From Thermoplasmata archaeon (GTDB lineage: Archaea; Thermoplasmatota; Thermoplasmata; Halarchaeoplasmatales; Halarchaeoplasmataceae), in contig PUNG01000139.1 in the NCBI GenBank assembly GCA_003551675.1, positions 1-33,368 on the forward strand: DNA of 33,368 bases, read 5' to 3'. The translations under genes and the position numbers were made by a program. The notes beneath the pieces are model-generated. The model was not told where the DNA came from and did no database searches. It saw only the letters and a program-made list of their open reading frames with translations. This document shows, piece by piece, positions 17,280-26,900 of the stretch. Each line of letters begins with the position of its first letter. The first letter of the stretch is position 1.

Positions 17280-18233
17280 TCAAACTTCTATATCTATATC
17301 GAGTTTTTCTACGAGTTCTTTGTATCTGTTTCTAACCGTCACTTCTGTTACTGCGGCGACATCTGCGACTTCTCTTTGGGTCCTTCTTTCGCCTCCGTTT
17401 ATAGAAGCGATATAAATTGCCGCTGCCGCCAAGCCGGTAGGTCCTTTACCTGATATAAGTTCTCTCTCTTCAGCTTGATCTATTATATTTCTAGCTATCT
17501 TTTTGACCTTTCCGCTCAGTTCGAGTTCACTGCAGAAACGACTTAAATACTCTTGGGGTTTGGTAGGTTTTAGTTTCAATATCAACTCACGACTCAAAAA
17601 CCGATAAGTTCTTCCGATCTCTTTTCTATCGGACGATGTAGCGTCGGCTATTTCGTCCAGGGTTCTTGGTACCCCTGCTTTTCTACATGCTGCGTACAAA
17701 GAAGCCGCTACGACGCTGTTTATACTCCTACCCCTGATGAGATTTTTTTTAACGGCTTTTCTATAAACCACTGCTGCGGTTTCTCTGATATTTTTTGGTA
17801 GGCCCATGGTCGAAGCCATCCTGTCCATCTCGGTGAGAGCATAGGCAAGATTTCTTTCAGTTGCGTCGGAAACTCTTATCCTCCTCTGCCACTTTCTAAG
17901 TCGATATATCTGGGCCTTTTTTTTGCTTGGAATCGCCCTTCCATAGGAGTCTCTGTTTGAAGAATCTATACCTGTGGACAGTCCTTTGTCGTGTACCATC
18001 TCAGTCATGGGGGCGCCGGTTCTAGCCCTACTCTCTTCTTGGGCCATGTCGAAAGCACGCCATTCCGGGCCCTCATCGATATATTGATTATCGATAACCA
18101 ATCCGCAGTCCTCGCAGATCAATTCGCCTCTATCATAGTCTTGGGCAAGGTGTCTACTTTTACATTCAGGACATTGGGTTACTTTTTCTACTGAGCTTGA
18201 AGTTTCCTCCTCGACTTTAACTTTTTCTTCCAT
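17280..18233 (-). CDS. tfb: Transcription initiation factor IIB
   Basis: The 317-aa protein has the N-terminal zinc ribbon CPEC ... CEDC (~20-43) and the B-finger/linker containing EWRAF and RTGAPMTEM. Two cyclin folds follow, with the repeat landmarks [21 protein letters not shown] and [22 protein letters not shown] (parts shown in 20-residue limit). It recruits RNA polymerase to TBP-bound promoters and reads the BRE. Four Cys are present, so the ribbon is functional. Two ATGs are near: 18236 overlaps the gar1 stop and is only 2 nt from GGAGGAG; 18233 is 5 nt away and is my choice. It is cotranscribed with gar1. Confidence 0.96.
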   Translation of the reverse strand: MEEKVKVEEETSSSVEKVTQCPECKSRHLAQDYDRGELICEDCGLVIDNQYIDEGPEWRAFDMAQEESRARTGAPMTEMVHDKGLSTGIDSSNRDSYGRAIPSKKKAQIYRLRKWQRRIRVSDATERNLAYALTEMDRMASTMGLPKNIRETAAVVYRKAVKKNLIRGRSINSVVAASLYAACRKAGVPRTLDEIADATSSDRKEIGRTYRFLSRELILKLKPTKPQEYLSRFCSELELSGKVKKIARNIIDQAEERELISGKGPTGLAAAAIYIASINGGERRTQREVADVAAVTEVTVRNRYKELVEKLDIDIEV

Positions 18234-18466
18234 CATATCTCCTCCTGGTATATCGGCTCGTTCAATATGGAGATCCTTCTTTGAGGCTCAAAACCGGTTT
18301 TTATCTCAACAAAAGGCCTCTCTGCCGGTCCAAAGATCCATGCGACTACACCTAGATTTTGTTTTCTTTTATCTATAACGGTGGTACCCATCTGAGGGGT
18401 GTGAGGGAACCTTCCTATTATATCACCCTGCTCGGTGATGCAGATGATCTCTCCTTTAGATTGCAA
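18233..18466 (-). CDS. gar1: H/ACA RNP protein Gar1
   Basis: The small beta-barrel protein (77 aa from the chosen start) has the Gar1/Naf1 core [20 protein letters not shown] followed by AERPFVEIK, which holds the H/ACA pseudouridylation complex in shape. I start it at a TTG (18466) with a perfect AAGGAGG eight nt upstream (18475-18481); this also gives the N-terminal length of other archaeal Gar1 proteins. A TTG at 18502 would add 12 residues that have no family counterpart. The stop overlaps the start of tfb; gar1 next to tfb is a common order in Euryarchaeota. Confidence 0.9.
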   Translation of the reverse strand: MQSKGEIICITEQGDIIGRFPHTPQMGTTVIDKRKQNLGVVAWIFGPAERPFVEIKTGFEPQRRISILNEPIYQEEI

Positions 18467-18502
18467 TAGAGGGGCCTCCTTAAATAATATGATCTCTCTC
18501 AA

Positions 18503-18523
18503 ACCTTAGATGTGTACTAAGGT
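18503..18523. promoter_or_regulatory. Perfect inverted repeat at the gar1-tfb start region
   Basis: ACCTTAG-(7 nt)-CTAAGGT is a 7-bp perfect dyad spanning the predicted transcription start (~18508). It is placed like an operator for a dimeric regulator. No regulator is known. Confidence 0.4.
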
Positions 18524-18526
18524 AAG

Positions 18527-18538
18527 CATTATTTAAAC
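18527..18538 (-). promoter_or_regulatory. TATA box of the gar1-tfb operon
   Basis: The coding strand reads GTTTAAATAATG, ending ~25 nt before the predicted start site. It lies directly upstream of the inverted repeat. Confidence 0.5.
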
Positions 18539-18576
18539 TTTTCGTAAAATTTTATTAGTAAATGGCTCAAGCGCAT

Positions 18577-19500
18577 TCACATCATGTACATCAATGGATT
18601 TCCTATCACAAAGGAGATCATAAATCCTATAAATATGGGTACTATGAAGGGTATCTTAGGAGTAGTCCAGACATATTTTCTTTTGTGTTTTTTCAAAGAA
18701 TCTAGTTTTTCTTCCGTGTTTGAACGCGGAAAAAGTTCGGTTTTCAATTTACCGTCTTCGTAGTATTCCATGGGCCAAACGAAGGAATCTTCTATATCTC
18801 GTGTTCTTTTCTTGAAACCAAAGAACATCTTGGGAAGGTCGATATCTCCCTTGAATATGTTTATAAAAAAATAGCCTATAGGGAAAACGGCCACTATTAT
18901 GGATGCGTTTAGAAGGACAACGAGTGTGAACGGAAAGAACGTCTGCATCATTGGGATCAGATCGGAAGATAATGTCCAGTTGGTGACCCGGGGTATATAA
19001 GGGTAAAATGGAACTAATATGGCTATAGTTATGATAGCCTTGGCGTCCGCACCCCCATATAGTATGTAGAAAAAATACAGAAGGAAAGCGAACAGCATCA
19101 TGGCGGGTATCATAACAAGGGTCCAAAAAAGCAGTGAACTCGCTAAGGAATTCAGCATGAAAACAAAAACGATCAATGGTAGTAAAAGCCAGCCGAGAAC
19201 TTTTAGATCGACTTTACCTTTCGAATAGACAGGTGGTCTCTCGATGAACGCTTCGGAGAAGATAACGATTATGGGTATAAATATCAAAAAGTGTGTCCAG
19301 CTTACGTGATCTATCCAGTCGATATCATCCACGAACCAAGTTCTAACCGCTAACAGTTCTATGAACAAGAGGACGATAGCTATGCTACCCATGACCATCC
19401 AGAGTTCGTTAGGTACCCTCCTTGTCTTTAAATCTCTTATAGACGCCACAAGCAAAAAGATGGAACCTATCCCGAGTCTCGCAGCCGAGAAATACCACAT
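18577..19500 (-). CDS. Archaeal prepilin peptidase (A24 family, FlaK/PibD type)
   Basis: The 307-aa membrane aspartic protease cleaves class III signal peptides of archaellins and pilins. The two catalytic Asp motifs are seen: SIRDLKTRRVPNELW (first Asp in the early loop) and YGGADAKA (GxGD-type second Asp). About eight TM helices are present, with a cytoplasmic loop of ~70 residues near the C-terminus. A last hydrophobic helix (IPFIVPIFIGFMISFVIG) follows that loop. There are two possible starts: the ATG at 19506 has no room after GAGGT, while the ATG at 19500 has a six-nt gap, so I choose 19500. No pilin or archaellin gene is in the window. Confidence 0.88.
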   Translation of the reverse strand: MWYFSAARLGIGSIFLLVASIRDLKTRRVPNELWMVMGSIAIVLLFIELLAVRTWFVDDIDWIDHVSWTHFLIFIPIIVIFSEAFIERPPVYSKGKVDLKVLGWLLLPLIVFVFMLNSLASSLLFWTLVMIPAMMLFAFLLYFFYILYGGADAKAIITIAILVPFYPYIPRVTNWTLSSDLIPMMQTFFPFTLVVLLNASIIVAVFPIGYFFINIFKGDIDLPKMFFGFKKRTRDIEDSFVWPMEYYEDGKLKTELFPRSNTEEKLDSLKKHKRKYVWTTPKIPFIVPIFIGFMISFVIGNPLMYMM

Positions 19501-19525
19501 ATCCATACCTCTTGTAAATCATGGG

Positions 19526-19538
19526 CCATTATAAATTT
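19526..19538 (-). promoter_or_regulatory. TATA box of the prepilin peptidase gene
   Basis: CCATTATAAATTT on the plus strand lies about 30 nt before the start. It sits in the 48-bp gap after the beta-CASP gene. Confidence 0.4.
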
Positions 19539-19554
19539 ATTTGGTATGAACTTT

Positions 19555-20778
19555 TTACAGCTCCACTACTTCTCCTTCCTGTGGTGTGTACACCTCAAAT
19601 TCCGACAGATCGTCAGCTAGCTCTTCTCTTTTTTCACCATGGCAGAGTATTATATTTTCAGGATCACAACCCTTAGCGAACTCTACTAGATCATCATGAC
19701 CCGCATGTGCTGAAAAATCATATTTTTCTATGTCACACTTTACTGGTAAAGTAGCACCTTTATCCCTGATCATCCCGTTGTCTAATAGTCTCCTTCCATT
19801 GCTGCCTTCAACTTGATAGCCTGTCAACAATATGGAACTATTTGGATCTTTACGTATATCTCTCATGTACTCAAGTACGGGCCCTCCTTCCACCATGCCG
19901 CTGGTAGTTACTATGACTTCGGCATCCTTTGCCTCCTCTCTAGTCGAAGGGGATCTGACTTCGTTTGCGTTGTTCATGGCGTTTTTCAAAGCTTTAGGCG
20001 AGCGCAGGAATCCTCCGTGGTTCAAGTAGATTCTACTCACGGTTCTCCCCATCCCGTCGTACCATATATTGTAATCTCTATCGTTCAAGACCATCAATAT
20101 CTCCTGCGTCCTTCCAACTGCGAAGACGGGAACGATGACTTGTCCTCCTGCTTTTAGAGAATCGTCGATCTTGTCTAAAAATCTCTTTTCTGTTTCTTTT
20201 CTATCTTCGTGGTTTTCTCCGCTGTAAGTGGATTCCATGACAAGATTGTCACATTCAACGGGATGTGTACCCCATATCAAACGTGCATTTTTGGTATTGA
20301 TATCTCCAGTAAAAAGAGTGGTATCGTTTCCTTTGAGTTCGAACATGCTTGAACCCGGTATGTGTCCTGCGGAATGTATCTCTATCTCCATGCCTCCTAT
20401 GTCCCTCTTTGAGTTGTATCCTACCAAGTCGAAAGCCGCCTTGGTATTTTTGATATCTATCTTCTCAAAATGTTTTGGATAACCTTCTATGTTGGCTATC
20501 TTCAGACTGTCATAAAGTAGCAGTTCGGCGACTTCCACGGTCGGATGGGTCGAAAGGATGGGTATATCGTTCTGCCTGAGAAGTGAAGGTATCATCCCAC
20601 AGTGGTCCAGATGAGAATGACTCAAAAACCCCATGTCCACTAGGGGGGGCCTCAGTGGATATTCGGGTGGGTCTGCGGGTAGCATACCGTGGTCGAATAT
20701 CAAGGACATGTCTTCGTAATGTATCACCAGTGAAAGCGGACCTACACTGGATGCACTGCCAAGAAAGTTCAATTTCAT
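19555..20778 (-). CDS. Beta-CASP metallo-beta-lactamase RNase, aCPSF2-like
   Basis: The 407-aa enzyme has the metallo-beta-lactamase motifs in order: HSHLDHCG (motif 2), SAGHIPGSSMFEL (motif 3) and FTGDIN (motif 4). The beta-CASP region follows, with ESTYSG, VPVFAVGRTQE, TTSGMVEGGP, FSAHAGHDDL and CHGE. It has no KH domains at the N-terminus, so it is of the aCPSF2 type rather than aCPSF1. It should be a zinc-dependent endo- or 5'-3' exoribonuclease in RNA decay or 3'-end work. It is preceded by a TATA box (20816-20825) shared in the divergent gap with the giant gene. Confidence 0.92.
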   Translation of the reverse strand: MKLNFLGSASSVGPLSLVIHYEDMSLIFDHGMLPADPPEYPLRPPLVDMGFLSHSHLDHCGMIPSLLRQNDIPILSTHPTVEVAELLLYDSLKIANIEGYPKHFEKIDIKNTKAAFDLVGYNSKRDIGGMEIEIHSAGHIPGSSMFELKGNDTTLFTGDINTKNARLIWGTHPVECDNLVMESTYSGENHEDRKETEKRFLDKIDDSLKAGGQVIVPVFAVGRTQEILMVLNDRDYNIWYDGMGRTVSRIYLNHGGFLRSPKALKNAMNNANEVRSPSTREEAKDAEVIVTTSGMVEGGPVLEYMRDIRKDPNSSILLTGYQVEGSNGRRLLDNGMIRDKGATLPVKCDIEKYDFSAHAGHDDLVEFAKGCDPENIILCHGEKREELADDLSEFEVYTPQEGEVVEL

Positions 20779-20940
20779 ATATTATCACTTTTCGTTAAGA
20801 AAGGATGGATAGGTGTTATAAAGGATTTGCCTTCGAAGTTTTTACAGATCAAAGGGAGACTGGCCTAGGTCCAAATTCAGATATTGTTAAAAAGGATTTA
20901 AATAATAGGAGATTTACTCATAAACAAAGATGTGTTTGTC
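20779..20940. promoter_or_regulatory. Divergent promoter region: beta-CASP RNase and giant surface protein operon
   Basis: It has a TATA box for the minus gene at 20816-20825 (GTTATAAAGG on plus). A second, ATTTAAATAA at 20896-20905, serves the plus operon ~36-45 nt before its start. Between them (20826-20890) I see nothing coding and no RNA gene. Confidence 0.5.
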
Positions 20941-23900
20941 ATGCAAAAAAATAGGATAGCTGTTTTTGTTATAGTGGGCTTGTTGGTAGCTAGCGTAGTA
21001 CTCTTTGCACCGATCGCGAGAGCATCGGCTACAGGAGGAAAGTCATACACGTTGAACAACCACGAACCGGATAATCAGTTTATTACGGTGCCAAGTGACG
21101 GTTGGTGGTTCAATCCAGGAGAGGACGAGATGCTTCCAAACAGGAACAAACTGACCGCCTATGGACACTACACCGGTGTAGCACTTTTACCGGAAGAAGG
21201 AGGAGGAGTGGCCGCCGATTTTGATCTTGAAGTGTATGAAGATTACGACTTTGAAGAGATGGTGGTCGCGTCTTATCGTGGGTTGGGAGAGTTAGAAGCC
21301 GTGGTGATGCAACAACCGGATCAGGATTCAGAATCTGCCTTTTTCGCCAGAGTACTGCCCTATTATGGAGAAGAGTACGGCGAGGGTGATGAGATGAACT
21401 ATGTGATCGAATCCGATTCGCACTATGGTGACCTATATGGAGATAATCCAGAAGAACCCGGTCCTTTGGAAGTAGGAGAAACTCGGACAAGCGCGTTGAT
21501 CGCCGGAGATGAAGGCGGAAACTTTTTTGGTTCTCCTGGTAGCACTGAGGGGGAACCACCTCTCATCAATGTGTACTCATCTTATCTTTACGAGGGAGGA
21601 AATTACGATCTTTCCATCCCTGATATGGATGAATCAGGCACACATCTGAGCTATCACATAGTCAAAGGAAACGCCGCCGTGTTCCAAGACGCATTAGCCA
21701 GTGGAGAGATACACCAAGATGGAGGGATAGATGAAGAGATAACCGACTTCACTCCGGATGAGACGGGATGGTACGGTGTCGTAGTTCTGAACCATAACAG
21801 GGAAAACCCGCCTTACCAAGAGTACGATATCCTTTTGTCGGGCAGCCACCAGATAACTGCAGAACCCGAAACTCGATTGATATCACCAGGTATGAGCACT
21901 GAATATGATCTGACCGTGACCGCTGAAGGTGCGGTCGATCCCATCGACTTGGACTATGAATGGGTGGGACCAGAACCGGATGGTGTTGATGTAGATTTTG
22001 GAAAGGATCAGTTATATCCTGAAGGAGATACGGTCCATGAGACCTTTGTTTCCGTGGATACGTCGGAGCTGACTGGATCTGATGAATACACTCTAAGGAT
22101 ATCGGCACAGGCCACAGATGACGCAGGGACCGAAGATCATGCTGAGGTCACACTGATAGTAGAGGATGAAGAGAATTTTTATATCGATGGGAGACCGGCT
22201 CATCAAAGAGTAGGCGTAGGAGGCGATTTTGGATATCAGATAAACGTGAGTGCCATAAATGAATTCGAAGACGATGTTGAACTTTCCGTCGTCGATGTAT
22301 CTCCTCCTTCTACGGAATTGGAATACGAACTAGAAGAATCGACACTCACTGAGCCATATCCAGATGAGACGACTTTGCATGTTCATACTACACCTGAGAT
22401 AGAGGCTGATACCTACGAGATAACGATCCTGGGTGATGGAGGGGGTATACAGCACACTACTACGGTCGAATTGGAGGTCGTCCCTGGTTTGGATGCAAGC
22501 ATACATTCACCCCTAGAAGGTGAACTCGTATCTGGAGAATACACGTTCCAAGCGGATGCATCTTATACCGAAGGAGATATCGAAGCTCTTGAATTGACTT
22601 TTGGGGGCAACATGTCGGAGCTGGGAACACTCTCAGTGGCTTATTCCTCAGCTACTAGTTTGTGGGAAAGAGATGTCAACACCGAGGCTTACCCAGACGG
22701 GTTATCCACCATCAAAGCAACAGCTACGGCCGATGATGGATCTGTATACACTTCTGAAACGGTCACCTTTGAGACAAGGAACACACCGCCGAATCCGATC
22801 ATAGAATATCCCTCTGATCACGAATACGTTAGCGGGGACGTTGAGGTGAGAGTGGAAACGGATGACATAGTCAGCGAAGTAAAATTCAGGATCGATGACC
22901 AGGCCTGGCAGCCAATGACCGGAGGTCCTCCAGAATGGACGTCTTCTTGGGACACCACCACCGTCAGCGACGGTCTGCACGAGATAACGGTGGAGGCTAC
23001 GGATCAAGCCGGTCTGACGGGTCAATCTTCAACTAAGATATACGTGGATAATAATCCACCTAGTTTAGAGATCGTATCCCCTATAGAAGGTGAAACTGTC
23101 CAGGGCACTTACATGTTCCAGGCCCTTGCGGAGGACACAGTGAGGGTCGAAAGGGTGAACCTGACGGTCTTTGGTTCAACAACGACCATGATATATAACG
23201 AGGTGACCGGCTATTATGAGAGAAGCATAAGGACTTCAACGGTTTCCGATGGAGATTATACTGCTTATATGCAGGCTTGGGATGCGGTGGGACACGAGAG
23301 TGAGAACAGATCAGTGGATTTCCAGGTGGCTAATACTCCGCCTTCCATGACCGTGCATTCTCCTGAATCCGGTGAGATATTACAGGGTACGTACACCCTG
23401 ATGGCGGAAGTAGAGAGTGACTTCTTAGAAACGGTGGAGTACAGGATCGATGAGGGCGGTTGGGAATCAATGGATCATGACGACACTTTGGAGAATCACA
23501 CCGCAGAATGGGACACCACTGCAGTCCCCGATGGTCCTTATTCATTGATGTTCAGAGCCGTCGATGAAGTGGGACACGAAACCGAGATAACTAGGAATGT
23601 AAAAGTAGATAATACGCCTCCTACCGGGGCGATCATCGAACCGCTGGGCGGCGAGTTCATAAGTGGAACATATACCTTCAGGGTATCTGCCAGCGACGAG
23701 GTTGGTTTAGATTCTGTGATTCTAAATGTTTTCAACGAAAGCTATCCCGCATCTTATAACGAAGTGACCGGATATTACGAATACAGCCTCAATACGGGTG
23801 TTATGGACGACGGCGATTACAGTGTAAATGCAACCATCCTGGACGAAGCAGGATGGAGTTATACTACCGATGATGTGAACTTCAGTGTTGACAATACTGC

Positions 23901-26900
23901 TCCTGTGGTATCCATCGAAAATCCACTCACCAATTCATACGTGGACGGTGATGTGACCATAGAGGCCGATGTTACTGAGATCTACCTTGATTCGGTGGAA
24001 GTGCGAATAGACGAAGGCAGTTGGAGAGACATGGAAGAAGAGGACCCATGGACTTATGAGTGGGATACAACAAATTACAGCGAGGGTCCCCACCGTATAG
24101 ACGTTAGAGCCGTAGATGAGATAGGTCATTCCTCCATGGATACGATCAATGTGATTGTGGATAATGAGGTACCCGCCGGATTTATCGCTTCACCTTATCC
24201 CAGTGAATACATAAGGGATAGTTTCACGTTCCAGGTTTCCGCGGAAGACGAAAACGGTATAGATCAAGTGGTGATAGATGTTTTCAACGGAAGTTATCTT
24301 GCAGAGTATAACACAGGGACCGGTATGTTCGAAGTAACTCTTATCACATCTGCTGTAGAGGATGGAACCTACAATTTGACCGCCACGGTAGAAGACAAAG
24401 CAGGATGGGAGACCGAATTGGGCCCTGTAGATTTCTACGTGAACAACGAAGCCCCGACGTTATCTATGCTGGAACCTGAACCAGGAACTATATTGAGTGG
24501 AGATTCAGACGTAAGGGTCGAGGCTGAAGACGAATTCTTATCCGAAGTCAGGTATAGGGTCGATGATGGTGAATGGAGAACCATGGCTGATGAGGGAAGC
24601 GATATCTGGAGTGATGTTTTGATCACTTCGGCTTTCACCGACGGTGAACACACATTGACCTTCGAGGCTATAGACAGCGGAGGTTTGAGTACATCTCAAT
24701 CCATGGAAGTGATATTTGACAATACGAAACCTAGTGGTGAGATAATAACTCCCACGGACGGAACTTTCGTTCAGGAACGAGTAGCGTTCCAGGTAAATGC
24801 TGAGGATAAGATAGGGATCAGTGAAGTGATGATCAACTTCCTGGAAGTTGAAGGTGAAGATGCTTCAGATATACAAGACATAGGGACAAGGGACATGTAT
24901 TATGATTATACACTCGGGTCCTATGTTTTCGAGGTGGCGACTCACAGATACACGGACGGTCTGGCCATGTACAACGCTACAATAGTGGACGAGGCCGGTT
25001 TCCAGACGGACCTTGAGGAAGTAGAGTTCTTTATCGACAACAATCCTCCTGATGTAGAGTATATAGAACCAGTTCAGGGTAGCTTTGTTTCCGATGTTAT
25101 AGAGATATCGGCCGAGGTCGAAGACGGTCCTTTCGTTCCCGAGGTCGATTATAGGATAAATCAGCGGACGTGGAATGATATGGAAAGAGACGGAGACATA
25201 TGGACCGCGGAATGGGATACCACCACCATAGAAGACGGTGAACACACCATCACAGTTAGAGCTAGAGACGACATAGGTCATGTGACTTTGAACGAGATCG
25301 AAGTCACTGTCGACAATCATGAACCCAAGATAGATATCCTGAATCCAGTATCCGATCAATTCATAGAAAGGGATCTCACAATTCAGATAGACGCTACGGA
25401 TGAAGTAGGGATAGATTACGTCATGGTCGACATATATTCCTTGGTCAGGGAAGAGCCTCATAAGGGACAGTGGACTAGAGAGGCGATCTACAATCCAAGC
25501 AGCGGTTATTACGAGGCCACTTTAGACACGACCCTCGAGGCCGAAGACGGTTACTGGAACGTTACAGCCTATGCTAGAGACTTATCCGGTAAAATAAATG
25601 TAACCGATACCGTTGAATTCCGTGTAGTGAATCATGATCCGGAATTGAATATCCATTCGCCTCAGCATGGTGAATACGTTTCGGGAGATGTTAGGATAAA
25701 CGCAACAGTCGAAGACGCTTTTCCAGGACCCATTTATTACAGCGTAGATGAAGGTGGATGGACCCCGATAATCGTTCCTTGGGAGACCACAGGATATTCT
25801 GACGGAGAACACAGATTGGACATAAAGGCCACGGACCAGGCGGGAAACGAAGTCGTGAGGACCATAAGGGTCACGGTGATCAACACTGAACCTGAGATAT
25901 CGATATTGAGTCCTGTGGAAGATCAGTTCGTTGAAGATTGGTTCCAATTCAGAGTAAATGCCAGACATAGCGTGGAGGTGGATAGGGTAGATGCAGATAT
26001 CTTTGGTTCTATCCAAGAGCTCACCTACGATTCGGATAGTGGCTATTACGTTTATGAGCTGGACACAAGAAATATAGACGACGGCACTTACAATTTCAGC
26101 GCTAAGGCGGTTGACCCCATAGGCAACGAGGTCGAAACGGAAACCATCACTTTCAATGTAGATAACAATCCTCCGGTAATAGATATACACTCGCCGCAGA
26201 ATGGAGAATACATCCGGGGCGTAGTTGATATAAACGTCACGGCGGAAGATGAATTCTTACGGGATGTGAAGTATTCTGTAGATGACTCGGGTTTCGTTCC
26301 GATAACTGAAGAACTAAATACCACCAGATTGAGCGACGGCGAACACACCATAACTGTGAGAGCAACGGATGAGGCCGGACACAGCACGGAAAGAGAAGTC
26401 ACCGTCGTTGTGGATAATTTAGCGCCGTCCATAAGGATGCAAAAGCCAAGGAGAGAAGAGATCATCAGCGGCACGGAAGAGATAGAGGTATTTGTGGACT
26501 CGGAAGTACTGGAGATAACCATAGAATTCACAGACTTGGACATACCTCCCGAACCCATGGAAAGTACCGCAGACCCCAATGTATACAGTTATGTACTCGA
26601 CACCACTGAGCTCACAGGTGAAGATGAGAGTGGCTCATTCGAAGCGTTGGTCAGGGTTGAAGATTATGCGGGAAACGAGATGGACCGAAAATTCGAGGTG
26701 CTAGTGGACAACGCAGCTCCTACCATCGAGATGATCGAGCCTGTTGATTCTCTCCTTAACGAAACAACGGTAGAGGGCGTGACCACTTTCTCTCTAAACG
26801 TTTCAAGTGTATCACGAGTTGACTCTATCCAGATAAACATAGACGGTAGAGGATGGCACGACATGATGTTGGTTGAGAACAATACTTACATGTATCAGTG

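Noticed and set aside
24865-26190. Antisense frames of ~200 residues inside the giant surface gene
   Set aside because: They are frame shadows of repetitive coding sequence, with no family likeness or start signals.
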